From positions 1-64,000 of the forward strand of contig NZ_JANHLK010000010.1 of the NCBI RefSeq assembly GCF_028682635.1: a stretch of DNA of 64,000 nucleotides, read 5' to 3'. Shown here piece by piece: positions 1-8,041 of the stretch. A program made the position numbers and the translations under genes. The DNA is from Pseudomonas putida. Lineage in GTDB: Bacteria > Pseudomonadota > Gammaproteobacteria > Pseudomonadales > Pseudomonadaceae. Every line of letters starts with the position of its first letter. Positions within the stretch are counted from its first letter, which is position 1. Below the pieces are notes generated by a model that was not told the DNA's origin, did not search any database, and saw only the letters and a program-made list of their open reading frames with translations.

Positions 1-115
1 TCGTATTGGTGGCGTACGATACCCGGCAGGTATGATCGACCAGCGCAAGTTGCGAGCAGCTCAGGTGCCGAATGGAGTAGAAAAGTTGTACAAATTCTCT
101 GCTGATGGCGTAAAA

Positions 116-143
116 ACTATACATTGAGCTAATCTTGTATAGT
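116..143 (+). promoter_or_regulatory. LitR/CarH-type operator upstream of the chalcone-isomerase-like gene
   Basis: A perfect inverted repeat, ACTATACA at 116-123 and TGTATAGT at 136-143, lies 25 bp before the first gene. Its core is TATACA-N12-TGTATA, the same half-site length and 12-bp spacing as the two operators at 6236-6259 and 6287-6310. MerR-family light regulators of the LitR/CarH type bind TGTACA-like arms, so this is inferred to be a site for the MerR protein at 6950. A further TTGTACAA half-site lies at 86-93. Confidence 0.6.
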
Positions 144-167
144 ATTTAAAAAAACGCCGAGACGCTG

Positions 168-725
168 ATGAACGTGGCCAGTCCCAGACGCTTTCTCGAA
201 CCTCGCCTGTCGAGATGCTGGCTGTTGCTGCTGATACTCGCCGTACCTGCCTGGGCGGATTGGCGTCCCGCGTTGCCTGATGCTCGCCTGGTGGGCAGCG
301 GCGACTTCACCTGGTTTGGCATAAGCCTGTACACCGCACGGTTGTGGAGCCCGGGGGTGCCGATGACCTGGGATCAACCCTTTGCGCTTGAACTGACCTA
401 TCACCGTGACTTTTCCAGGGGCACGCTTGTTGAGGCCAGCCTCAAGGAAATGCGTCGCATGGGACCGGCTCGTCCAGAGGAGTCCACCCTTCAACGCTGG
501 TCCGATGAAATGCATGAAGCCTTCGTCGATGTCCGGCCCGGAATGCGCATTACCGGGGTCTACCACCCAGGCTTTGGCTGCACGTTCTACGTCGACGGCC
601 AGCTTCGCCGGCGGGTCGACGACCCTGTATTTGCCCGCGCCTTCTTCGACATCTGGCTGGATCCGCGCACGCGGGACAAGCCGTTGCGTCAACGACTGCT
701 GGGGATGACCGGGCCGGCTGATTGA
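168..725 (+). CDS. chalcone isomerase-like periplasmic protein
   Basis: This 185-residue protein has a signal peptide: a basic start, a Leu-rich core at about residues 17-28 and an AWA cleavage site near residue 30. The rest matches the bacterial chalcone-isomerase-like family (Chalcone_3 type), with 'FGISLYTARLW' near the N-terminus of the mature part and 'MRITGVYHPGFGCTFY' later. The biochemical role of the bacterial proteins is not established; flavonoid chemistry should not be assumed. It is followed 10 bp later by a DUF3833 lipoprotein gene, a pair I recall from light-regulated loci of Pseudomonas. A LitR-type operator sits immediately upstream. The ribosome-binding site is weak. Confidence 0.8.
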   Translation: MNVASPRRFLEPRLSRCWLLLLILAVPAWADWRPALPDARLVGSGDFTWFGISLYTARLWSPGVPMTWDQPFALELTYHRDFSRGTLVEASLKEMRRMGPARPEESTLQRWSDEMHEAFVDVRPGMRITGVYHPGFGCTFYVDGQLRRRVDDPVFARAFFDIWLDPRTRDKPLRQRLLGMTGPAD

Positions 726-735
726 GGAGGTTGAG

Positions 736-1260
736 ATGCGTCGAATACTGGTACTGCTCGTTTGCCTGTTGCTGGCCAGCTGCAACAACGTTGGGGTGGA
801 GCATTACGCCCAGGAGCGACCGGCGCTGGATCTGGTAGCGTTCTTCTCCCGGCCGGTACAGGCCTGGGGAATGTTCCAGAATCGCTCGGGCGAGGTGGTC
901 AAGCGTTTCCACGTGCAGATCGAGAGCCGTCTCGAGGGGCAGCAATTGATTCTCGACGAGCGTTTTCTCTACAGCGATGGCACGCGCCAGCGCCGGGTCT
1001 GGACGCTGCAGCCCGCCGGCGCCGGGCGTTGGCGTGGGCGTGCGGACGACGTCATCGGCGAGGCAAGCGGCGAGGCCGCCGGCAACGCGCTGCGCTGGCG
1101 CTATCGCCTTGACCTGCCGGTCGACGGCAGGCATTGGGAAGTGGATATGGACGACTGGATGTACCTGATGGACGAAGACACCATGATCAATCGCACGAGC
1201 ATGAGCAAGCTTGGCGTCGAGGTGGGACAAGTGACGCTGTTCTTCCGTCGCCAGCCGTAA
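736..1260 (+). CDS. DUF3833 family lipoprotein
   Basis: This 174-residue protein starts with a lipoprotein signal; the lipobox LLASC places the acylated cysteine at residue 16. The mature part fits the DUF3833 family, whose function is unknown. A clear GGAGG site lies 7 bp before the ATG. It is the second gene of the short plus-strand unit and ends only 6 bp from the end of the convergent minus-strand operon, with no terminator between them. Co-regulation with the lipid-modifying operon opposite suggests an envelope role, which is inference. Confidence 0.8.
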   Translation: MRRILVLLVCLLLASCNNVGVEHYAQERPALDLVAFFSRPVQAWGMFQNRSGEVVKRFHVQIESRLEGQQLILDERFLYSDGTRQRRVWTLQPAGAGRWRGRADDVIGEASGEAAGNALRWRYRLDLPVDGRHWEVDMDDWMYLMDEDTMINRTSMSKLGVEVGQVTLFFRRQP

Positions 1261-1266
1261 ACGGAT

Positions 1267-1758
1267 TCACGCACGGGGTGCAGCCATGCGCAGGATCAGC
1301 GGCAGCCACACTGCCCACAGCGGCGCGAGCAGCAGGGTCGTGCCAAGGGTGCCCAAAGGCAGACCGACACCGGCCAGCTTTGCGCCGGCGAGGTAAGCCA
1401 GGGGGCCACCGCACAGGCCCAGTAGCGCTCCGTACCACACCGGGCGTCGCGCCCAGGCCAGGCTGTGGCGCAGCCCGCTGGCCAGCACCAGCCACAACAG
1501 GGCCAGCCACAGGGGCAGGGGTTGCGAGGTAAAATCGAAGACGCCCAGCGCACCCAGGCCGGCATCCAGCAGCCAGCCTGTCAGCCCCACGCAGACCAGT
1601 GTGGTTGCTTCGTCCCGCGGCCGTGGGCAAGCAGCCAGATGCACCAGCAAGCCCGCCACCACTGGCAGCAGCAGCCAGGGATGCCGCTCGCTCAGCACGC
1701 AAGCCCACCAGGCGGCCTGCATCCACAGCGCGTTGCCGATCAACCAGGCCCGGCTCAA
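1267..1758 (-). CDS. DUF2878 integral membrane protein
   Basis: The product is about 163 residues and very hydrophobic, with four to five predicted membrane helices, and matches DUF2878. The TTG at 1758 is chosen as the start because it lies right beside the stop of the upstream CFA-like gene and gives the usual family length; the open frame extends further upstream but that part is low-complexity and overlaps the CFA-like gene. An ATG 13 codons in is the alternative. It is the last gene of the six-gene minus-strand operon that starts at 6216. Function unknown; the setting suggests membrane lipid metabolism. Confidence 0.7.
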   Translation of the reverse strand: MSRAWLIGNALWMQAAWWACVLSERHPWLLLPVVAGLLVHLAACPRPRDEATTLVCVGLTGWLLDAGLGALGVFDFTSQPLPLWLALLWLVLASGLRHSLAWARRPVWYGALLGLCGGPLAYLAGAKLAGVGLPLGTLGTTLLLAPLWAVWLPLILRMAAPRA

Positions 1759-1759
1759 T

Positions 1760-3019
1760 TCAGGCGGCCGGCAGCGAGGCGCGGCGGGCGGCCGGGGCTG
1801 CCCAGAGCAGTTGCGCGACACCGATGGCGCGCTCCTCGAAACCGCCCTGGCAATAACACAGGTAGAACTCCCAGAGGCGCTGGAAAGTGTCGTCATACCC
1901 CAGTTCTACCAAGGCGCTGCGCGACTGGCGCAAGTTGTCGCGCCAGTACTGCAGCGTGCGCGCGTAGTCCAGGCCGAAGTCCTCCATGTGCACCAGGTTC
2001 AATGCGGTGTGGCGACTGGCGGTCTGCAGCATGACGCTCAAGGAGGGCAGGGCTCCGCCGGGAAAGATATGGCGCTGGATGAAATCCACCGAGCGCTGGG
2101 CCTGCTCATAACGCTGGTCGCGGATGGTGATGGCTTGCAGCAGCATCAAGCCGTCGTCCTTGAGCAGCGAGGCGCAGCGGCGAAAGTAGAGCGGCAGATA
2201 GCGGTGCCCGACCGCCTCGATCATCTCGATCGAAACCAGCTTGTCGAAGCGCCCGCCGAGGTCGCGGTAGTCTTCGCGCAGGACGGTAATGCGCTCTTGC
2301 AGGCCAAGCGCCTGGACGCGTTGCCGGGTATGGGCGTACTGCGCCTCGGACAACGTGGTGGTGGTCACCCGACACCCATGGCGGGTGGCGGCGTGGATTG
2401 CCAGGCTGCCCCAGCCGGTGCCGATCTCGAGCAGATGGTCGTCGGGGCGCAACGCGAGTTTGGCGCAGATACGCTCGAGCTTGTTCAATTGGGCCTGCTC
2501 CAGGCTCTGCTCCTGACTGTCGAACATGGCAGCGGAGTACATCATGGTCGGGTCCAGCAGCCGCTCGAACAAGGCATTGCCCAGATCGTAATGGGCCAGG
2601 ATGTTGCGTCGCGAACCACGCCGGCTGTTGCGGTTGAACCCGTGCAGCAGGCGCAGGATCGGACGACCGAGGCGCGCCAGGCCGCCCTCGAGGGCGTCGA
2701 GCACCTCCAGGTTGGCGACGAACAGGCGGGTGACCGCGGCCAGGTCCGGACTGCGCCAGTAGCCGTGGGTATAGGCTTCGCCGGCACCGATCGAGCCGTT
2801 GGCAGCCACCATGCTCCAGGCGGCCTCGTCGACGATCTCGACCTCTGCATGCAGCGTGCTACCGATGTCGCCGAACAGCCACTGCCGCCCGTGGCAGATC
2901 AGGCGCAGACGGCCCTGGCGCAGGTGGCGAAGTTGCGAGAGCACGGCGCTCCTGGCCAGGCCACCGAACAACGGCGCCAGGCCAAAGGATTTGCTAACGC
3001 TCAGGGTTGGATCGGACAT
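1760..3019 (-). CDS. CFA-synthase-like SAM methyltransferase (UfaM-like subclass)
   Basis: This 419-residue protein belongs to the cyclopropane-fatty-acid synthase family, which alkylates unsaturated acyl chains of phospholipids using SAM. The SAM loop 'LLEIGTGWGSLA' is at residues 196-207. By eye, two of the five bicarbonate ligands of E. coli Cfa are not conserved: the Cys of 'YSC' is Ala163 and the His of 'LLHT' is Gln295, while the Glu corresponding to E239 remains (E268). That suggests a chemistry other than simple cyclopropanation, such as the methyl transfer of furan-fatty-acid synthesis; this is inference. It overlaps the DUF1365 gene by 26 bp and sits in the LitR-operator-controlled operon. 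Confidence 0.85.
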   Translation of the reverse strand: MSDPTLSVSKSFGLAPLFGGLARSAVLSQLRHLRQGRLRLICHGRQWLFGDIGSTLHAEVEIVDEAAWSMVAANGSIGAGEAYTHGYWRSPDLAAVTRLFVANLEVLDALEGGLARLGRPILRLLHGFNRNSRRGSRRNILAHYDLGNALFERLLDPTMMYSAAMFDSQEQSLEQAQLNKLERICAKLALRPDDHLLEIGTGWGSLAIHAATRHGCRVTTTTLSEAQYAHTRQRVQALGLQERITVLREDYRDLGGRFDKLVSIEMIEAVGHRYLPLYFRRCASLLKDDGLMLLQAITIRDQRYEQAQRSVDFIQRHIFPGGALPSLSVMLQTASRHTALNLVHMEDFGLDYARTLQYWRDNLRQSRSALVELGYDDTFQRLWEFYLCYCQGGFEERAIGVAQLLWAAPAARRASLPAA

Positions 3020-3797
3020 GCTCGGACTCCTCGATGACAGGGGTTTCGCTGCTCTGACAGGGCGTATGGGTGTAGAGCGGGGTGCGCTTGAGCAACAGGC
3101 GCAGGGCTTGCCAGTAAATGGCGCCGAGGGTGCGCAGGCTCATCCAGGGGAAGGCCAATACGTGGCGTCGAAGTGCGGCGGCATCCAGTGGCTGGCGGCG
3201 CAGGGCCAGGTCGGCCTCAAAGACTTTTTGCCCTTCGCAGCGGTTTTCCATGTGGATGCGCAGGTGCTCGCCGTCAATGTCAAAGCGCATGTGGTACTGC
3301 ATGTCCAGCGGCAGGAACGGCGAGACATGGAAGGCCTTGTTGACCGAGAACTGTCGGGGCTGACCGGGCAGCACCGACAACACGTAGTGAAAGCGCTCAC
3401 GCCAGGGTGTGTTACGCACCTCCAGCACAATCGCCGCCAGCAGCCCGTCGTTGTCGTGGCAAAAGTAGAAACTGACCGGATTGAACGAAATCCCCCAGCT
3501 GCGCGGCTGGGTCAGCAAATGAATGGCGCCGCCCGGAGCCTGGCCCAGGGCCTTGGCCACCACTTCGCGCACGGCATCCTTCAAGGGCATGCCGCGACGA
3601 GTCCAGGCCGGCAGGTAGTCGGTTTCCCGCCAGCACAACGGCGCCAGGCGAGAAGCACCGAGCAGCGGGGACAGGCCCAGCAGCCGTTCCTGTTCGTCCA
3701 GGTCCAGGTAGAACATGCCGCTGCGATAGCGGAAGCCATGGAACCGCGGCGCCAGGCGCCGGTGGCTCACCCAACCGTAGCAAAGGCTGCTGTTCAC
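2994..3797 (-). CDS. DUF1365 family protein
   Basis: A 267-residue protein of the DUF1365 family, with the typical N-terminal 'VSHRRLAPRFHGFRYRSGMF' (two overlapping stretches) and a central 'SFNPVSFYFCHD'. The family almost always sits between an FAD amine-oxidase-like gene and a CFA-synthase-like gene, as it does here, and is thought to act with them on membrane fatty acids; no activity is established. Its ATG overlaps the stop of the FAD gene (ATGA), indicating translational coupling, and its end overlaps the next gene by 26 bp. Confidence 0.85.
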   Translation of the reverse strand: MNSSLCYGWVSHRRLAPRFHGFRYRSGMFYLDLDEQERLLGLSPLLGASRLAPLCWRETDYLPAWTRRGMPLKDAVREVVAKALGQAPGGAIHLLTQPRSWGISFNPVSFYFCHDNDGLLAAIVLEVRNTPWRERFHYVLSVLPGQPRQFSVNKAFHVSPFLPLDMQYHMRFDIDGEHLRIHMENRCEGQKVFEADLALRRQPLDAAALRRHVLAFPWMSLRTLGAIYWQALRLLLKRTPLYTHTPCQSSETPVIEESEHVRSNPER

Positions 3798-5041
3798 AGT
3801 CGCTCCCCGAAGCTTTGGGCGACGTCCAGTGCGCTGACCACGCCATCCTCATGGAAGCCGTTTGCCCAGTAAGCACCGCAGAAGTAGCTGTGCTGGTTTC
3901 CCTGCAGCTCACCCTGGCGCGCCTGGGCTGCCATGGCGGCCAGGCTGTATTGGGGATGGGCATAATTGAAGCGTGCCAGCACCTTCGACGGGTCCACGCT
4001 GTCGCCCTGGTTGAGGCTTGTGCAGAAGGTCACCGGGGCGTCGAGGCCCTGCAGGATGTTCATGTTGTAGGTCACGGCCGCCGGGGCATGGGCGGGTCCG
4101 CCGAGGCGATAGTTCCAGCTCGCCCAGGCCTTGCGCCGGCTGGGCAGCAGGCGGGTGTCGGTGTGCAGCAGGACTTCGTTGTCGGCATACTCGAGGGCGC
4201 CGAGCACCTCGCGCTCGGCGATCGACGGTTGCTCCAGCAACACCAGGGCCTGGTCGCTATGGCAGGCGAACACCACCTTGTCGAAACGCTCATGGCCTGC
4301 GGCGCTGTCGATCATCACGCCGCTGTCGTCCCGTCGCACGCTCAGCACCGGGCAATTTAGCCGAATGCGCTCGTTGAAGGACTTGCACAACGGTTGCACG
4401 TAGCTGCGCGAGCCACCCTCGATCACTCGCCACTGAGGCCGCTGGCTGATCGAGAGCAGGCCATGGTTACGAAAGAACCGCACGAAGAAGTGCAGCGGAA
4501 AGTGCAGCATGTCGGCCCTTGAGACCGACCAGATGGCCGAGCCCATGGGCACGATGTAGTGATGGATGAAACGCTGCCCGTAGCCTCGCGAGTGCAGGTA
4601 ATCGCCCAGACTCATGCCGGGCTCGATGCGCTGGCCGTCCAGGTCGGCCACCGCCTGGCGGTTGAAGCGCAGGATATCGCGCAACATGCCCCAGAAGCCC
4701 GGCGACAGCAGATTGCCGCGCTGGGCGAAGAGGGTGTCGAGGTTGTTGCCGTTGTATTCCAGGCCACTGTGCGGATCGTTGACGGAAAAGCTCATCTCGG
4801 TGGGGCGCGAGGCGACGCCTAAGTGATCCAGCAAGCGAATGAAATTGGGGTAGGTCCAGTCGTTGAAGACGATGAAACCGGTGTCCACGGCATAACGCTG
4901 TCCCTGCCATTCGACGTCGACCGTATGGGTATGACCGCCAATCCAGTCAGCCGCTTCAAACACAGCCACCTCATGACGACGTGACAGCAGATAGGCACAG
5001 GTCAGCCCAGAGATCCCGCTACCGATGATGGCGATGCGCAT
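3794..5041 (-). CDS. FAD-dependent amine oxidase family oxidoreductase
   Basis: This 415-residue flavoprotein opens with the dinucleotide-binding motif 'IIGSGISGLTCAYLL' (residues 5-19) followed by the acidic end of strand two and 'GGHTHT'. It belongs to the NAD(P)-binding amine oxidase/desaturase-like group found beside DUF1365 and CFA-like genes. By context it probably oxidises or desaturates a lipid acyl chain or its methylated product; the substrate cannot be read from sequence. It starts 6 bp after the SDR stop and overlaps DUF1365 by ATGA, so it is firmly within the operon. Confidence 0.85.
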   Translation of the reverse strand: MRIAIIGSGISGLTCAYLLSRRHEVAVFEAADWIGGHTHTVDVEWQGQRYAVDTGFIVFNDWTYPNFIRLLDHLGVASRPTEMSFSVNDPHSGLEYNGNNLDTLFAQRGNLLSPGFWGMLRDILRFNRQAVADLDGQRIEPGMSLGDYLHSRGYGQRFIHHYIVPMGSAIWSVSRADMLHFPLHFFVRFFRNHGLLSISQRPQWRVIEGGSRSYVQPLCKSFNERIRLNCPVLSVRRDDSGVMIDSAAGHERFDKVVFACHSDQALVLLEQPSIAEREVLGALEYADNEVLLHTDTRLLPSRRKAWASWNYRLGGPAHAPAAVTYNMNILQGLDAPVTFCTSLNQGDSVDPSKVLARFNYAHPQYSLAAMAAQARQGELQGNQHSYFCGAYWANGFHEDGVVSALDVAQSFGERL

Positions 5042-5047
5042 GTGCCG

Positions 5048-5797
5048 CTATTCCTGTTCGGTTCGCGCCAGGCGACGGCCCAGGGCCAGGCGCCAACGCG
5101 CTGGCAGGGCGCCGAGCAGGCGCAGGACGAGAGTGAAAAGCCGTGGAAAGTTGATCTCCAGCGGACGGCGCGTCAGGCGCACGATCACATGCCGCGCGGC
5201 GCGGTCGGCGCTCCAGATTTGTGGCATGGCAAAGGTGTTGCGCTGGGTCAGCGGGGTGTCGATGAAGCCCGGGCTGACCAGCGTTACATCGATGCCTTCG
5301 GCGTGTAGATCCAGGCGCAGTGACTCGACCAGATACCTCAGGGCCGCCTTGGACGCGCCATAGGCTCCCGCCCGCGGCAGCGCCAGCCAGGTCACCGAGC
5401 TACCGATCACGACCAGGTGGGGTCGATGCCCGCGGCGCAGCAGGGGAAGGGCCGCCTGCAGGCAGTAGCTGACCCCCAGCAGGTTGGCGCGTATCACACG
5501 CTCGACGGTCTCGGCCTCGAACCCGCCGGGCACCAGGTATTCGCAGGTGCCGGCGTTCAGGATCACCAGGTCCAGCGCGCCCCACGCCTGCTCGATGTTC
5601 TCGCAAATCGCCTCGACCTGGCGTGGCTCAGTCACATCGCCAGTGGCGAGCAGGGCCCCGGGGTAGCGCAGCATCAGCGGCATCAGTGCTTCCGCGCGCC
5701 GGCCACCCAAGGCCACCTCATGACCTTGATCCAGAAGGCGTTCGGCCAGGGCAGCACCGAGGCCGCTGCTGGCGCCGGTCAGCCAGCAGCGGCTCAT
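5048..5797 (-). CDS. short-chain dehydrogenase/reductase
   Basis: This 249-residue SDR has the cofactor motif TGASSGLG (residues 7-14), NAG at 81-83, a catalytic Ser in 'IGSSVTW' and YxxxK as Tyr146 and Lys150. The start at 5797 is preferred because it overlaps the stop of the NTF2-like gene (ATGA) and removes a low-complexity N-terminal extension. Classical SDRs of this size reduce or oxidise a carbonyl/hydroxyl group with NAD(P)H. Substrate unknown; co-transcription with CFA-like and amine-oxidase genes suggests a lipid or its aldehyde. Confidence 0.88.
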   Translation of the reverse strand: MSRCWLTGASSGLGAALAERLLDQGHEVALGGRRAEALMPLMLRYPGALLATGDVTEPRQVEAICENIEQAWGALDLVILNAGTCEYLVPGGFEAETVERVIRANLLGVSYCLQAALPLLRRGHRPHLVVIGSSVTWLALPRAGAYGASKAALRYLVESLRLDLHAEGIDVTLVSPGFIDTPLTQRNTFAMPQIWSADRAARHVIVRLTRRPLEINFPRLFTLVLRLLGALPARWRLALGRRLARTEQE

Positions 5798-6216
5798 GCC
5801 AGCCTGCCCTTGATCCAGCCGATCACCCCGCCAAGCAGCGGAACGTGCTCGTAGAGCAGGGCGCCGGCATCGAAGTAGTCGTGGTGCAGGTAGACCTGTT
5901 GCGCCCAGCGCAGGTGGCTGCACCCTTGCAGGCGGATCGGCCGGCCGCGGGACAGGCGTGGATGACGAAAGTGCAGGTTCCAGCGAAGGTAACCGTGGCC
6001 AGGCGCGGTTTCATCCACGTCAAGGATGTCGTAGCGAATATCCTCGACGTTGCTGTACAACTTTTCAAAGTAACCGCGCAGTGCCGGCAAGCCCTCCACC
6101 TGATGCAGGGGATCACGAAACTGCACGTCGTTGCTGTAGAGCTCGCCCAGCCTGTGCAGGCTATCAGCGTTCTGCGTGGCGAACGTGTCAGCGAAATGGC
6201 GGAGATAGGCAGACAT
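5794..6216 (-). CDS. nuclear transport factor 2-like (SnoaL-type) protein
   Basis: A 140-residue protein with the cone-shaped NTF2-like fold signature: 'LGELYSNDVQFRDPLHQVEG' in two adjoining pieces near residues 22-41, and an aromatic-rich second half with 'WAQQVYLHHDYFD'. Members act as small ligand-binding proteins or isomerases. It is the first gene of the six-gene minus-strand operon. Its start codon lies 19 bp after the inner of two LitR-type operators (6235-6311), so the operon is expected to be light-responsive. Confidence 0.8.
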   Translation of the reverse strand: MSAYLRHFADTFATQNADSLHRLGELYSNDVQFRDPLHQVEGLPALRGYFEKLYSNVEDIRYDILDVDETAPGHGYLRWNLHFRHPRLSRGRPIRLQGCSHLRWAQQVYLHHDYFDAGALLYEHVPLLGGVIGWIKGRLA

Positions 6217-6234
6217 GACAGGCTCCAGGCAAAA

Positions 6235-6311
6235 TTGTACAAGTCGATAAAACTGTACAGGTTTATCTGTAGCCTAGGGCGAAAATTGTACAAGTCAATA
6301 TGCTTGTACAC
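6235..6311 (-). promoter_or_regulatory. operon promoter with two LitR/CarH-type operators
   Basis: Two nearly identical 26-bp sites lie at 6235-6260 and 6286-6311, 51 bp apart. Each has two TGTACA arms separated by exactly 12 bp (6236-6241/6254-6259 and 6287-6292/6305-6310). Read on the minus strand, the outer site contains a TTGACT that could be a -35 box, with TAGGCT 16 bp downstream as a possible -10. A repressor bound here would cover the promoter of the NTF2-to-DUF2878 operon. The natural candidate is the MerR protein at 6950. Confidence 0.75.
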
Positions 6312-6340
6312 TTTTTGTGGCGGTCGTGGCGTAACGGGTG

Positions 6341-6787
6341 TCAGCCACCGAGCCTCGCCAGTTGACGGCGAAGATCGGCCACTTCGTTCTCCAGTGCCTG
6401 GATTTTTTCCAGGGCGGCCATCTTGTCGCTGACGTCGTGCTGTATGCCGATGTAGTAGGTCAACTGGTCGGCTTCATTGTGCACGGGGGTGATCGACAGC
6501 TCGTTCCAGAACAGGCTGCCATCCTTGTGATAGTTACGCAGCACCTGGCGGCAGGGCTGACCGAGGCGGATGGCGTCACGGATGACCGCAAGGCCTGCCT
6601 GGGCATGATCGTCGGCCTGCAGGAACCGGCAATCCTGGTAGAGAATGTCGTCGGCACTGTAGCCGGTCAGGCGCTCGAAGGCAGGGTTGGCATAGATGAG
6701 GATGCTGTCATCGCCTTCCTGCTCGGCCACGACGATGCCGTCATTGGAGGCTTCGACCATCAGTTGCAGGAGTTTGGCGTCGATCAT
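6341..6787 (-). CDS. short LOV-domain blue-light photoreceptor
   Basis: This 148-residue protein is a LOV (PAS-type) flavin photoreceptor. The adduct-forming cysteine is Cys53 in 'DCRFLQ'. Other FMN-contact features follow, including 'NYHKDGSLFWNEL' and 'YYIGIQHDVS'. The C-terminal tail (about 120-145) is a coiled-coil helix with no output domain, as in the 'short LOV' proteins PpSB1 and PpSB2 of P. putida. The ATG at 6787 gives the family length; a 12-codon extension is possible but lacks support. It is divergent from the MerR gene and ends just beyond the operators. In P. putida, class II LitR regulators work with such a LOV partner, so signalling by protein contact is likely. Confidence 0.92.
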   Translation of the reverse strand: MIDAKLLQLMVEASNDGIVVAEQEGDDSILIYANPAFERLTGYSADDILYQDCRFLQADDHAQAGLAVIRDAIRLGQPCRQVLRNYHKDGSLFWNELSITPVHNEADQLTYYIGIQHDVSDKMAALEKIQALENEVADLRRQLARLGG

Positions 6788-6890
6788 GGTCTGGGCTCGC
6801 GGTGGTTCGTGGGTTTGCCCCACAGCGTAGTCGTCAGCGACAGCGATGCCTAGATGGCAGGGCGCAGGAGCCGGTCTTCGATGGAGGCTG

Positions 6891-6922
6891 GTTTAAAAGT
6901 GCCGGGCCTGGTTTAGAATGCC
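6891..6922 (+). promoter_or_regulatory. direct repeat over the merR-type promoter
   Basis: GTTTAAAAGTGCC (6891-6903) and GTTTAGAATGCC (6911-6922) form an imperfect tandem repeat with a 20-bp period, 28 bp before the MerR start codon. TAGAAT at 6914-6919 would serve as a -10 box. The repeat could be an operator, but it does not resemble the TGTACA-type sites elsewhere in the locus. Confidence 0.35.
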
Positions 6923-6949
6923 GACACACTCAGCAGGCACCCCCTTTCA

Positions 6950-7867
6950 ATGACCGAGCCCAGCGAATCCGCCTCCGACGACGTCTTGCTCCCCATGCGC
7001 GAAGTCGCCAGCCTGACCGGCGTCAACCCGATCACCCTGCGGGCCTGGGAGCGCCGCCACGGGCTGATTCGACCAGTACGCACGGTGGGCGGTCATCGCC
7101 TGTATTCACAACAGGACGTCGAACATATCCGCAATATCATGCTCTGGACGAGCCGGGGCCTGCCGATCAGCAAGATAGGCGCTTTGCTCGTGCGCCAGCA
7201 GGACACCCCCGGTATCGCTGGATCAGGCTCGGTCGAAGCGCCCCTGGTCCAATGGCAAGAGGCAATTCATCGCGCCACCCAGGCGTTTGATGGCGCCGAG
7301 CTGGAGCGTCTTCACGGGCAACTGTTCACCCTCTACCCGAAGGCTACGGTGCTGGAGACTATCCTGCTGCCGGTCTGGCGCAGACTGGCAGCCGGCAATG
7401 CTTTCGGCCGCCGCAGCCAGTGGCTGTTCCTGGACGCCTTCCTGCGTGCGCGGTTGTTATTGCGACTGCAGATGAACCCGGGCAAGGGTGCGTGCGTGCT
7501 GCTGGCAGACGGCTCGGGTCATGCACACGAACTGGAGCTGTTGTGTGCCGGTGTGTTGATGAGCAATGACCAGCTGCGCATCGAGGTGCTGGGCCCGGGC
7601 CAGCCCCTGGAAGAACTGCCGTTGCTGTGTAAAGCGATGCAGCCCGCCGCGCTGGTGCTGTGGGTCCAGGCGCCTCTGCAGGCCGATGCGCACCAGCGCC
7701 TGCGCGCCCTTCAAATGGGCGTCGCGTGCCCGGTGGCGTTGGCCGGCGACGCAGCTGCCACTTCGGCGTCAGGCGTGCGCGGTGCTTCGATTGCCATTCT
7801 GGGCAATGACGAAGCGAGTATTTTGCGCAGGCTTGAAGCCTTGGTCAGGGGGACGCTGCAAATTTGA
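6950..7867 (+). CDS. LitR/CarH-like MerR family light-response regulator
   Basis: This 305-residue protein has an N-terminal MerR winged helix (residues 15-80, 'LRAWERRHGLIRPVRTVGGH' within it) and a C-terminal region shaped like the cobalamin-binding part of CarH/LitR. The B12-ligand motif is poor: where CarH has E/D-x-H-x-x-G, here 'GHAHELEL' lacks the glycine. That matches class II LitR proteins (PplR of P. putida), which sense light through a LOV partner rather than adenosylcobalamin. The LOV gene next door is divergently transcribed. It is expected to repress the two units carrying TRTACA-N12-TGTAYA operators. Confidence 0.85.
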   Translation: MTEPSESASDDVLLPMREVASLTGVNPITLRAWERRHGLIRPVRTVGGHRLYSQQDVEHIRNIMLWTSRGLPISKIGALLVRQQDTPGIAGSGSVEAPLVQWQEAIHRATQAFDGAELERLHGQLFTLYPKATVLETILLPVWRRLAAGNAFGRRSQWLFLDAFLRARLLLRLQMNPGKGACVLLADGSGHAHELELLCAGVLMSNDQLRIEVLGPGQPLEELPLLCKAMQPAALVLWVQAPLQADAHQRLRALQMGVACPVALAGDAAATSASGVRGASIAILGNDEASILRRLEALVRGTLQI

Positions 7868-8041
7868 ATCCGGTTGTTCCAGCTCAAGTCAGGGAACACG
7901 ACGGGGTTTCGGATCGAAACGGGTTCCCGCCAGCCTGATGAGCACTGGCAGTATGCGAATCACCGGCAGACTGAGCACCCCACAGCACCAGGCCTCATGA
8001 GTTGCCGCTCATTGGCAGTACCTTGTGGAAAGCAAATGGCG

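Noticed and set aside
2..127. Open frame from the left edge to a TGA at 125-127
   Set aside because: It overlaps the operator and promoter of the first gene, has no homology that I recognise, and is too short to trust as the end of a gene.
1601..3037. Long plus-strand frame of 478 codons
   Set aside because: It is antisense to the CFA-like gene and reads as low-complexity sequence typical of high-GC shadow frames.
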